This document shows, one piece after another, positions 11,975 to 23,600 of a stretch of 64,000 nt of DNA (within the stretch, counting starts at the first letter, position 1; each line of letters opens with the position of its first letter). The translations under genes and the position numbers were made by a program. The notes beneath the pieces were generated by a model. The model worked only from the letters and a program-made list of their open reading frames with translations, had not been told where the DNA came from and made no database searches. The DNA is from Quercus robur (lineage: Eukaryota > Streptophyta > Magnoliopsida > Fagales > Fagaceae). The stretch covers positions 29,345,530 through 29,409,529 of the forward strand of contig NC_065543.1 in assembly GCF_932294415.1 (NCBI RefSeq), given 5' to 3'.

Positions 11975-12622
11975 TGGACGGAGCCAAGACTTGAGGTTAG
12001 AGGGGGCGGCTTTACTGTTGGTTACGTGCAGCGACTCTAGCCTCTGGCTTTGTTGCTTAACAGCTAATAGTTTTTTATTTTTTTATTTTTATGTTTTTTA
12101 TGTGTGCGTCTAGGTATGAACAGAATTATTTGGTTTAAAATTTGTTAAAAAGCCAGGTTGTTTGTTTTTGGTAAAATTGGTTAATTGAACTTAATTGTTT
12201 TTAGCTATATTATTGGTAATTTTTGTTGTTGGGTAATTTTTTGGACTTGTTTATTTTGTTTTAGATCTTAGATCTAGCCTTTACAAGGAGGAAAATGCTA
12301 AAATTGCAAACTTTTTTACAAATTGTTAATGTAGTAAGTGGTTATTAGTGACTAAAAATGTGATGTAAGTTATGGGTCCAGATGCAAACCAATAAGAATT
12401 TACTACCTCAACAATTTGTAAAAATATTGTAAAAAAGTTTGTAACTATAGTAGTACTCTTAAAAGAATCAATGATATTGTAAAGGGAGGCAAAGTGCAAT
12501 TTTATAGAACAAAATTGCTAAAATTGGTACCTATATATATTAATATTTAAAAAAATATATATTAGGGGGGCCATTGCCCACCCCCACCCCCCCCCCCCCC
12601 TTGTCCAAGTCTCCCTCCATCC
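11975..12622. mobile_element. hAT-like MITE, same family as 5223-5626 (boundaries approximate)
   Basis: The insertion begins near TATGGACGGAGCCAAG and ends near CAAGTCTCCCTCCATCC, which are imperfect inverted repeats. It interrupts the duplicated zinc-finger segment at AATAACAT. As in 5223-5626, the right end carries GGCCATTGCCC and a long homopolymer run (here C). The interior includes a further small MITE at about 12293-12459. Confidence 0.55.
12293..12459. mobile_element. Small foldback MITE nested inside the hAT-like MITE
   Basis: Its two halves are inverted repeats around TTTTTTACAAATTGTT and AACAATTTGTAAAAATATTG. Related ~170-200 bp elements with the TTTTTACAA / TTGTAAAAA signature occur near 30798, 41967 and 42298. 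Confidence 0.5.
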
Positions 12623-12629
12623 AATAACA

Positions 12630-12746
12630 TCCCCTTCATCCAATCACGCATAGGCTCTCAATCTTTTTCCTAAATTAACAGCTTTCTGGTAAAGATTCGG
12701 ATATCCACCCTTAATAACTGTTTGAATATCATATATAGACATTGAT
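12630..12746 (-). pseudogene. Pseudo-exon: dead copy of zinc-finger gene exon 2
   Basis: On the minus strand this matches exon 2 of the zinc-finger gene (24085-24202) closely. The acceptor CAG has become CAA, and an Arg codon CGA has become TGA. It cannot be spliced or translated as in the parent, so it is a relic of partial gene duplication. Confidence 0.8.
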
Positions 12747-13295
12747 TTGAATAACAAACAGTGATGTTGAATTATGAGTTTAGCTTACTTCCAGAATATT
12801 TTTAATTAGACATGACCTTTTGTTTTAAATATACAATGACAAGTGGTAATGGATTTTAATCCCTACATTTTATTTAGTTAGTGGGTAATGTAGCAATCTC
12901 TCATTAAAACAAAAAAATATATTTTTTTTTTTTTAAAGTACTAGAGATGTACCAAACCTTTGAATTAAAGAAATAAAAAATCCCAACTCAATGCTTATGT
13001 GGATTTGGCTACAATAAGTCAATAACCATATGGCACATGTGAAATTTAGCTCTTAGACTTGGCTAGTCTTGTGCCATGTCACCATGCCATATTCTCATCA
13101 TCCAATATTGCATTAAATTGCATTAGACTCTTCATCATCGAGGACTTATATTACCAAGAGCTTCACTTTTTGAAGCAACATGTGTTTTGGCTAAACTGCT
13201 TTATATTGTCCTAATAGGATTATTATGAATCATGATTCTTTTTCTTTTTCTTTTTTGATAATTCGATAATTACCACAACGGGGAAGGAAGATTAA

Positions 13296-13339
13296 GGTTG
13301 CGTTTGGATTGGGATGAAAACTTCTGCGTCTGCGTTTAC

Positions 13340-13386
<47 letters not shown>

Positions 13387-13654
13387 CACGCGTTTTGGAG
13401 CGTTTTGGGTGTTGCGGCTACTGTTCATGCACTGTTTAATGAACAGTAGCCGCAAACTTTGACTTTTCAAATTTTTTTGGACCAATCACAGCACATCGTG
13501 TATTGTTCACGGACCCACAAATTTCACTTTTCAGCAACTTTTTCATTAAAAATGGGTCCCACGATACTATTCACACATTTAAAAATTATTTCGCTACATT
13601 GTTTTTCAGTTTTCAGTTTCAGTTTTCAGTTTTTAGCTGTATCCAAACGGACCC
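13296..13654. mobile_element. PIF/Harbinger (Tourist-like) MITE with a 46-base poly-T
   Basis: The ends are GGTTGCGTTTGGAT and the reverse complement of GGGTCCGTTTGGAT, flanked by 3-bp TAA duplications (13293-13295, 13655-13657). This is the signature of PIF/Harbinger MITEs. An uninterrupted T run spans 13341-13386. The element sits inside the SINE carried by the duplicated zinc-finger segment. Confidence 0.75.
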
Positions 13655-13765
13655 TAAAACCCCAAATCTCCTCATAACAGAAAACAGGTAATATCACCAA
13701 ACTACAATGCTCTTGGCTATTAAAAGTCATACAATCCTCCTAAATATAATTGGTAGACAAAAGAT

Positions 13766-14637
13766 TGGAAAAATTGAAAAAAAAAATATTATTTTAAATT
13801 TTCCAATATATAAGAGTCAATCAGTCTTTTCAGATATGAAAACACGAGGGAGTTATAAGGAAAAAATTGAAACCCCAGGGATCAATTTGCAATGGACCTA
13901 AACCTCATGGGTGTTTTTTGCATTTTGACCATAATTCTTTTCTTATTTATTTAATTACTCTTTGATTCTCGGAAATTCAACTGCCATGAATGTTAACGCC
14001 TTTAAACTACATTAGCCAATGCTCCTTGTTTCTGCAGCCCAAATATTGACAGAAACTTTAGGAGCCTATAAATCTTCTAAATATTTTTTTAACGCACATT
14101 TTCTTCCTATCACTCATGCTTTATTATTTTATTTTATTTGATAATTCAAAAGTGAGGGGAGGTAGATTTTAACCGGAGACGTCTCTGTTGTAAAAACTAA
14201 GTGACAATTGAGCTATAAGGATATTGACCACTCATGCGCTATTAAATCAGATGATTTGTGAATACTGATCATGTTTAGTGAAAGCAGAGAGCCTTAACAG
14301 TATGGAAACAACAGGAATCTACAGACACAATGCTTACTTCCATTCGCAAGCTATACATTACTCAAGTAACCTGACAACCACCAAATCCTTCATACCAATG
14401 AATTTCTCAGAATTGGGGAAACATCAAAACTAATTGTGGAAGCCCGAAAAACATCATAATAAACAGAGCTTGGTGAGAGACGAGCAGTTTCTGCTTAATT
14501 GTTCTCACTTTTGGTCATCAATATTTTCAGTTTAATTTTGCACTCTTTGGTCACCAACCTGATATTATGAGCATCCAAGGTCACGTCTTGGGCAAAATAC
14601 ACAAAAACCAAGTCTTTTGACCTTCTGATAAAAACCA
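13766..14637. other. Intergenic / 3' flank of zinc-finger gene
   Basis: No gene is seen. The stretch 14130-14220 resembles a tRNA-derived SINE relic (TGACAATTGAGCTATAAGG). The 3' UTR of the minus-strand zinc-finger gene should occupy part of 14280-14637. Confidence 0.45.
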
Positions 14638-17600
14638 CTAGTGAGGCTGCTTCCATAACTGCTCCTCATACTCAGAAGCTGCTGCAGCTTCCTTGGGGCG
14701 TTCACAATTACACTTCAGGCATACCATGTTCTTTCTGTAATTCAAGAAATCACATCTACAGAAAGCAACCCATGTGTTAATAAATTCTTCAGTCAATATT
14801 GAAATTTGATATGAGCTGTGTGTGCGCGCGTGAGAGAGAGAGAGAGAGAGAGAAACTCACGAGGGGCATTCCCATTCTCCAGGGTTTAACTGTCTTTTAG
14901 GACGTGCCACTCGGCAGCGTAAACAGTTCCTATTACTAGCAAAGTTCATAAAACCACACCTACAGAAAGAAGCTAATTCATGAGGATAGAACCAATTCAC
15001 AAAGAAACAATATATTAGCCTAACAGAAACGGTGATGACCAAAAGTAGATGGATCATAATCCTCATCAAAAATGATAATCCTATGACTAGATTATTCTCA
15101 GGCCTCCTCTTAACACTTCTTACAGTAACCAAGGTAGAGACTGGCCTGATATTTTTTGTTATTATTATTTATCATTCATTGCACAAAAAAAAAATGAAGT
15201 ATAATATAATTACATAAATAAAAAAAAGATGTGAAGCAGAATATGCTCACAAGAGCAGAGTGTACAACAAATACTTTTATAAATGATGAATTGAGGACAT
15301 ACTATAAACAGGTTTGGTAAACTAGGACTTTTCTCAAGAGCGACTAAAGGAATCTCTTCCACATCTTGTAGCTTCTATTATTCAAACTTGATGTTTCACA
15401 AGGATGCACAAAGAAATGTGTGAGAGCAGGACCATTACATATGCATGCATAACTCTTCTAATTTGGCTTGAAGCATATTTTTTGGAACACTTTGCAGCAA
15501 AATAGATTTGATCAGATCAAAATAATTCCAAATCCCCAGGTCCCCCACCCACCAAAAAAAAGGAAACCCATATAAGGAAAATACAACACTGTAAACACCA
15601 AATATGACACAAAAAGCTATTAATAGCCTTTAAGAGAGTAGAGCTACACTAAGTAGTGATAGAGGTTTATATCATTTTTTTTATTGATAAGTTACATGCA
15701 TCTGGTGGGTCTTGCACCCACCACCTCACCCTCCACCTAATACTTGAAAGGGGAGGAGGTGCCAGGTTAGCGCTCATTCTCCAGAAAAGTAAAAGTTTAT
15801 TTTGATTGGCCAGAAAAGAAATATAGGAAACATACTGCTCGCAGTTCCAATCTCCTCTTTTCATTTCAACCTTGTCTGCACTAACCCTCTTTGGCCCCTC
15901 CGCTTTGCACTTTAGGCAACGTATGTTCCTAGAAAAATTCATGAAATCGCATCTGTAACAAATCCCAATGGCATCAGTCAGCTTACCAAGAAAAGTATGT
16001 GACGCGTTAAAGTCAAGCAATTGATGACAATGGACTAGAGAAAGAAAACCAGGGGAGGGGACAGGAGAGAAGTTATCATCAGCATGACTGGTAGTAGTAT
16101 ATCAAACATGAAAAATAAAGTTTCACTAATTGCCAAACCATATCAGATAACTATCTTGTCAAAAAAAAAAGAAAAAAAAAAAAAAAGATAACTAAACGTT
16201 ATATGTTATACCACGTATTTATAGGTAAAACCATAAAAGCAAAAATTTATGTAATATTATACTGCATCTACTAACATCCATTGGCATGTGATAGAGTGAG
16301 AAAATCATTGACTGACAAGTAAAAGAAAAGTGGAAGCATTAAAGCATGGTTCTAAGCCTGATTGAAACTATTGCCAAACCAATAATTTATGAAAAATTAT
16401 CAACAAGAAATCATATAATGAAGTATAAAAATTCATAATTGCTTTAACGAATGAGAAGAGAAGACCAAAAACCATTAAAAGCTACAAATTACAATAAACT
16501 AAAGTCTTATAAAAACCATCCAATCAACAGTTAGTACCTGATAGTCAACAGACTACCTTTGCCTGACATACCTACATTTATATGTAGGAAAATTTTATTT
16601 GAAAAAGGGTGAATCCTAAGACACAATGGCCATATGCAAAAGTTTATTAATAAAATCTACAATAGATAGAATAGGAATACCTTCAAAAGCAAGTATCCAC
16701 TAACACAAATATCTTTGAAAGAAAGATTTAAATTCCATTATCATCATCACAAACTCATTGAATGTGTGATAGTTCCTCTTTCTCCAAATAGTTGAAATAG
16801 GGCAAACAGGAGCTGCATTCCAAATGAAACTATCACGATCTCAACCAAACATTCCTCTCCACAAAGGTAGAACTCAAGAATCCTTTTGGCATTACCCATC
16901 ATATCCCAAATGTGGGGGAAGATAAAAGACCATAGCTCTCTAGCAATGGTGCAATGAATCAATAGATGATCAATTGTATTATTGGCTATTACATATGAAA
17001 CACCAATCCACCAAAATGATATTCCTTGTGATTAGCTTATCAACTGTTTAGATTTTTCCCAAAGCAGCCCTAAACAAAAACGGCAACTCCTATCAGAATT
17101 TTCCATGCCATCTATCTTCCATGGAAACAATTTATTGTTGGATCCTCTCAACGCGTCATAGTAGGATTGGACAATGAATTTTACCATTCTAACCACCAAA
17201 ACATTTCTCTTATTGATAAGATTTTCCCAAAGCAGCTGTCAAAACAAAAAATGCAACTCTTCTCAAAACTTTACTACACCATTTACTCTTGCATTGATGC
17301 TGTTCACCATTGGATCCTCTCAACATGGTAGAGTTACACATCAAACTTACCATCCTAAAATAGCATAGACCTATGTAAGAGAAATGAGTCCAAAAAAAGT
17401 CCCACAACATCATGAAATCAATATAATAACTTCTCCCAACCAAAAATTGGATACCATACTCCCGTTGAAATGACTTCAATTTCTACTTTTTTAAGCATCT
17501 ATTCCAGAATTACAATATATACCCAACTCTTATTTATTTCAAGAGTGCAGAAGGCAAGTCAAATAATTTTTGGTAATAAAAACCCGGTTCCAAATATCAC

Positions 17601-20600
17601 TTTCAGCATGAATCTTTCTTCAAGCTGCATCTACATTCTCCCAAATGCCAGAACGCAGATGAAACATTGAATATAGAATATTCACAAAGGTACAGAAGAA
17701 AAGCCTGGCCTCTATGATAGTATTTAATATTTATGAAAGACATCATGTGACACCCCACATCCCCATTGAAATATGAACATTGTATCCACACCACTAAATC
17801 TTTTTTTGAATAGGTAAAATTATGATCCACACCACTAAATCATAATAAGGCAATGACAATAACAAACTGCTTGAGAATGATCTCAGGCAAATCTTTCACA
17901 CAGTTCAAGGCATTTTCAGCAGCATCAACTAAACAATTCCAAAATTAGAAAATCATGACATTAAAGATAGTCCTACATATAGAACAGCATATAGCATCAT
18001 TAGGTGATTGTCAACAGACAATAGTTGGAAAAGTGAACTCAACAACTGCCAAGAGCTTTGCGCCTCAGTGGCATTGCCAAATTCTTCCCATGAGGATAAC
18101 TTGGGTTCAAATCCTCCCACCCCCACTTGTTGTAAGGAAAATAAAAAGTAAATACAACTCCTTGTTAAAGATTTATCATTAATTATGATACACCGCTGAT
18201 AACACACAAGGGGACTTACTGAGAACAGGTCCAATCTCCTTTTTTCATTTCAACATCACCCATACCAACTTTTTTAGGGCCATCTTCATTGCATTCTCGG
18301 CACTGTTTATTCCTGGAGAAGTTCATAAAATTGCATCTGCAACAAGATAGCAAGGGAATCAGTTGATGGACAAGTAAAATCATATTTGAAAATTTTGGAA
18401 AGGAATGAGTTATTACAAGCACAGTGGGAAGGAAGGAAATGCAATGTAAAAAATTTTGACATCATACCAACACAAATTTCCAATAAACAGGCCCAATTCT
18501 CAAAGGCATTAAATTTTCCCATCATTTTAAAGCTCATTCTATAGTGATCTCATCACACAGACAAATTACAAAGTTAAAAAATAAAAATAAAATGTCGTAT
18601 CCAGTGCACAAAACTCCGACTTTTGTAGGATCGGTGGGAGGGTCATGGTAGGCAGCCTTATCCCCAACATTTTTTTGTAGAGGCTAATTCATGGACTCAA
18701 ACATGCGACCTATTGCTTTTTATGGAAGGCACTTGTCATAAAAATAACAAAGTAAATTAACCAATAAAAAAACCAGCTATCTTGCAAATTTCTTGTTGTC
18801 TACACTTATTTACATCCATTATATATTAAGTAGACAAAATCACTAATGATCTCAACCAACTTCAGTTTACCAATCCAAATAGACTAATATCTACTTCTTC
18901 CTCTTTTTTCTTTTTTTTCTTTTTTTTTTGTAAATAAACTGATATCTAGTAACAGAGGTAACAACACATATTGAAATATCATCAAAATAATGTCCGTGTG
19001 ACCCATCCAAAATCAGCTTTAGCAAAGAAAGGAATGGGTTGAGGAGATTTTTTTTTATAATAAATGTAGGAATGGGGGATTAAAAAAGGCTTAGTGCTGT
19101 TAACGGTCTTTGAACAAGACCAATCCAAAACCCAGCCAAGGGAGAGATTAGGACCCTCCAGGTATTTCTATTTTCATCAATAAAAGTCATATTTACAAAT
19201 GAAAAGGTAGGAAAATGCAGTGTGTGTCTAATAATATCAGTCAGCTGCCTTCATGATGTTGGACAGATTTAGAGAATCTTTGTGCTTTAGTGGGCTTTGA
19301 GTTTGGTAGATTAGTGGGTTAATGGCTCAGAATTGTATAAGGATGTGCTAGATTTAATGAATTGAATATGACTTGGAAAATGTTGGATTTGACAGATGAA
19401 AGGAGCCGAAACAAAGAATAAAGACTGAAAAAATTATGGGGCAGTAGTAAGGGTTTGCTTCTTCAGTTAGCTGATTGTTATGATAATCTTTTATTTCTCA
19501 ATGTTATGTTTAATATAGTATCAAGTTTTTCGCATTTTAAAACTAAAAGGTCATGCAACTAGCATCTGATTTTTAATGAAGTTAGCATTTGACTTTTATT
19601 TTGTATTTATTTGACTTTTCTTATCTACCTCATGAACTTTCATATACAAATAAGTCTTGAGCTCTTTGAGTCTAGACATTGATATTTAATTGTTCCATCT
19701 TCAATCCAATTATCTTTTCTTTGCTTTAATCTTATTTGTTTGTGGAGTTTCTTCTTAAACTCAACTTCTAAACTATACCTAAGTTCTCCTCACCACATCA
19801 AGTATTATCAAAGAAAAAGATCCTAGATCTACAAAATTCAGATTTGTGTCAAAAATTGCAACTTTAAGGGTTGCCGCAGAGGTCATGGGGTAGAGGAAAT
19901 CAAGACCAAGAAACAGAGATGGCTGAGATGAGGCATATGATTGAAGATTTATTTGCAAGTTGTACAAGTTCTTTAGCAACACAAACAAGCTAAAGCTTGT
20001 ATGGAGATTTTGATAGGCAATTAAACCCTAAGATATTCTGGAAGGTGGTCAGGAGAATGAGGATATAGAAGAAGAAAACTGTTAGGAATTTAACCTAATT
20101 TTAAACCTGTGAGAGACGAAAAAATTGAGAAAAATTGCACAAAGAGAAAACAATCACTAAACACAATATTTACATGGTTCAGCAATTTGCCTACATCCAT
20201 GGAGTTGCTGTGTTTTTACTATGTCAGGGAGAAACATACAAGGGCGGCCATACAACACAGTTTTTCAATACAACAGTAAAGTCTAATTTGAAGCAACAGA
20301 TATATACCCTAAAACAATGGGGCCAAAAAAGGGGCCTTGGGCCTATTGGCCCAAACCTCTACTCCATGGACTAAGCCTCTAACAATCACCCACTTAAAAT
20401 TGGCATGTGTCAAAGTAGAATCAGGTCACAAACTGAATCAAACACAAACCAGGCTCCACATAGCCCAACAAAATCCTCTTCCATGATGTTGTACCTGTAC
20501 ATGTGGCACAAGGTGGATAGGAGGATTAGTTGGTACGTCTGCTTGAATGAATGATGGGGGAATCAAAATAGAAGTTGCTAATGTTTTTTTGGAAAGATGC

Positions 20601-23600
20601 ATGTAGGGGATCAAGTAGACTAAAAAGCTAGTTGAGAGACGTATTTTGACTAGAAGCCCGTGAGTGAAGATAGAAAGGTGCTATTTGTGATGCTTCAATT
20701 GAAGGGTAGTAGGGTACTGTGCTTCAATGGTGGAAAAAAAATGAAGAGCAACGGGCTCAACAAGGCAAGCCAAAAATTAGCACATAGGAGCACATGAAGA
20801 GAAGCTACAAAACCATTTTCTGTAACGGATTATGCAATGAAATTGTATGAAAGATTCCATTCATTGACAGTGTCATGGTCCATCACATTAGAGCCAATAC
20901 TTACTCAATCTGAAGGGGTAATGAAAACTATACCTTGCATCCTTTCAAGGAATAAGTCACTATATTCACTTAGGCTTCATTTGGTTGGGGGATGGAAAAG
21001 CAGGGGAATAGAAAATGGTGGAGGATGGAAAAGTGAGGGGATAGAAAAGAATTAATTTTCCCTCATTTGTGTTTGGCTAGGGGGTGGTCTGGGTGGAAAA
21101 GTGTAAGGATGGAAAACTTTTTTGTTTGGTTGAAAAAAAAAAATGAAAGAATAAAAAATGGAGTTTGTATAAATTTACTCCCGTGCCCTATTACATTTAA
21201 ATAATAATAATAATAATAATAATTATTATTATTATTATTATTTATAAATAAAAAAAAATAAATAAATAAATAAAAAGGAAACTAATGTGGAGGGAGCAAA
21301 GAGGCAAATGTGTAAATTCCCATCTAAGCCCCTCTTTCTCCCCAATTTGGGGAGAAAACAGAATCACTCCCCCAACCAAACAAGTGCACTATTTCCCCCT
21401 TTGGCATCCCCCCATAATCACCCCACCCAAACGGGACCTCAATACAACAAGGCTAATGGCTTCTTGACTGCTACAAAGTTTGAAGCTGAGTGTTAAGATA
21501 TGGGAGTAAATGAGTAATGTCTGCCTTGATTTGCAAAGTTGGGAAGCAAATTACAACTTTTGGAGTTTGATGATTGTGCCCTTAAGGTTCGACGGCTCTT
21601 AGTGGACTTTAAGGAGCTAGTTAGTGATGAATTACCACAAGTTTTGCCACCAATGAGAAGCATTCAACATGCTATTGATTAGTACCAAGGGAAGATCTGC
21701 TAAATCTACCTGCTTATAGAATGCCATATCTACAAGAAGACGAATACATAGATAGATCGAGGAGTTGATTGCCAAAGGTTTAGTGCGTGAAAGCAAAAGC
21801 CCTTGTACTAACCCTGCCTTGCCTACATCTAAGAAGGATGACTATGGAGGATGTGTATAAATCATAGGGTCATTAAAAAGAACACAATCAAGTATTGATT
21901 TCCAATTCCTCAATTAGAAAATAATCTCAATAAGTTAATTGGATCCTATGTGCTCTCCAAAATAGATTTGGGGGTTACCATCAAATTAGAATGAGTGGTG
22001 GACAGCTGCATTCAAGACACTGGATGAGCTTTACAATTGGCTAGTAATGCCATTTGGACTCTTTAATGCACCGAGCACTTTCATGCGCAGGTTATGACAT
22101 AGGTACTGTACTCAAATCTTTCTTGAGTTTGTTCGTGGTTGTTTATGTTGATGATTAATTGATATGTGGTCAAACTAAAGAAAAGCATTTAAATATATCA
22201 AAACAGTGATGACAAAAGCTCCAATTCTTGCGCAACTAGATTTTGGGAAGCTTTTGTCACATATCATTGTTGAGGAATTTTAATAATATCCAAGGCTACT
22301 ATTAGTTTTTTTCTCCAAACCTCCTTATGCCAGTTCAATTGAACCAATAATAGAGGAATGGCACAATATCATAGTTGGCACAGCTGCCAACAACCAATCT
22401 CATGGTCTCCTCATATAAAGGATCCAAGTCAGTCATATGTCAATTTGTTGACAAAAAGAAATCCTCCTTTGACATTTTCTTGCAAACAGAACAGGCCCCT
22501 GAGTTTTCAGTAGGTAATACCATACATTCAGCAGTGATTATATAGGTACAAAAACATTGGGCTTCTAAATTAAACCCAACATGTTACAATATGGACAAAT
22601 AGAAGCACCAAATATGATTAAAAGAAACAAAAGGGACCTACTATTTGTGATGCAGATAAGACAAATAAATTTTTTTTTTAAAATCCTGATCGCATGATGC
22701 CCTACATATCTAGTTGGGTGGAGGTATAGACAAGGCCTCTCCTAGTTTATTGCAACATAGAATGTGAAGTTTAAGGTGATCATGAGTAATTAAATGCAGA
22801 GAAATTAGTTTTCTTCCTTTCATTTATTTATTTATTTTTGGTAACAGGCAAATGTGATAGTTGTTCCTATCCCTCAGTCCATTCAATTCCACTTTAAGGT
22901 GGAGTTCATCCTAGCTCTCTAGTAAATAAATTTTTTTTTTTGGTCTAAAGGGAAGTATATTAAACTAACTGAAAGAAAAAGGACCAGGACAAAGCCTGAT
23001 ACAGCAAGAACCCAGCGAATCAGCCTCAATCAGAGGGATCAACTCTACAGGAGGATAAGAATGAACAAAAAAATCCATAGATTCAAACAATCCTAACTTT
23101 GCAAGACGATCCACACATTTGTTAGCTTCCCGGTAAGTGTGCTTAACACGAACTTGAGGGATTTGATCAATTAAGAGTTTGCAATCATCCAAAAGAGGAG
23201 AAATCACAGAATTGCATATTTGATATATGCAAGTGGCTCCTCTTTTTGCAATCATCCAGGTCTCCTCTTTTTGCAATCTCTTAAAGTGGCTCCTAAGCTA
23301 AGATGGGGGGCAGCACTTAAAACGTATTTGAGAGAGACCGATCAGAAAAGTCTTTTAGAGAGAGAGCATCATTTGATATCAATATCTTTTCTTGGTTTTA
23401 ACTGTCACAGGCTGATAAGATTGCTAGTTTCTAATTAAGACTCATTTACTTCGACTCCCTAACATGCAGAGGAGATATCCTCCTCTTCTCAAACAACTAA
23501 GAAAAAAGCAGAGAATCAAGTTAACTGGTCACACACAAGCATAATTAAGAAACTTTATGTAACTTACTTAGGACACATCCAATCCCCTCTCTTCATTTCA

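Larger units (their letters stand above)
11865..13765 (-). repeat. Decayed segmental duplicate of zinc-finger gene exon 2 and flanking introns
   Basis: When two inserted MITEs are removed, this segment follows 24005-24615 base for base in order: intron, exon 2, then intron with a SINE. Shared landmarks include TGAGATATGTCTTA, CTCTCAATCTTTTTCC, CTTAGACTTGGCT, GCCATGTCACCATGCCA and CTCCTCATAACA. It lies downstream of the TNL, about 11 kb from its source and on the 3' side of the zinc-finger gene. No other exons of that gene are present. Confidence 0.85.
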
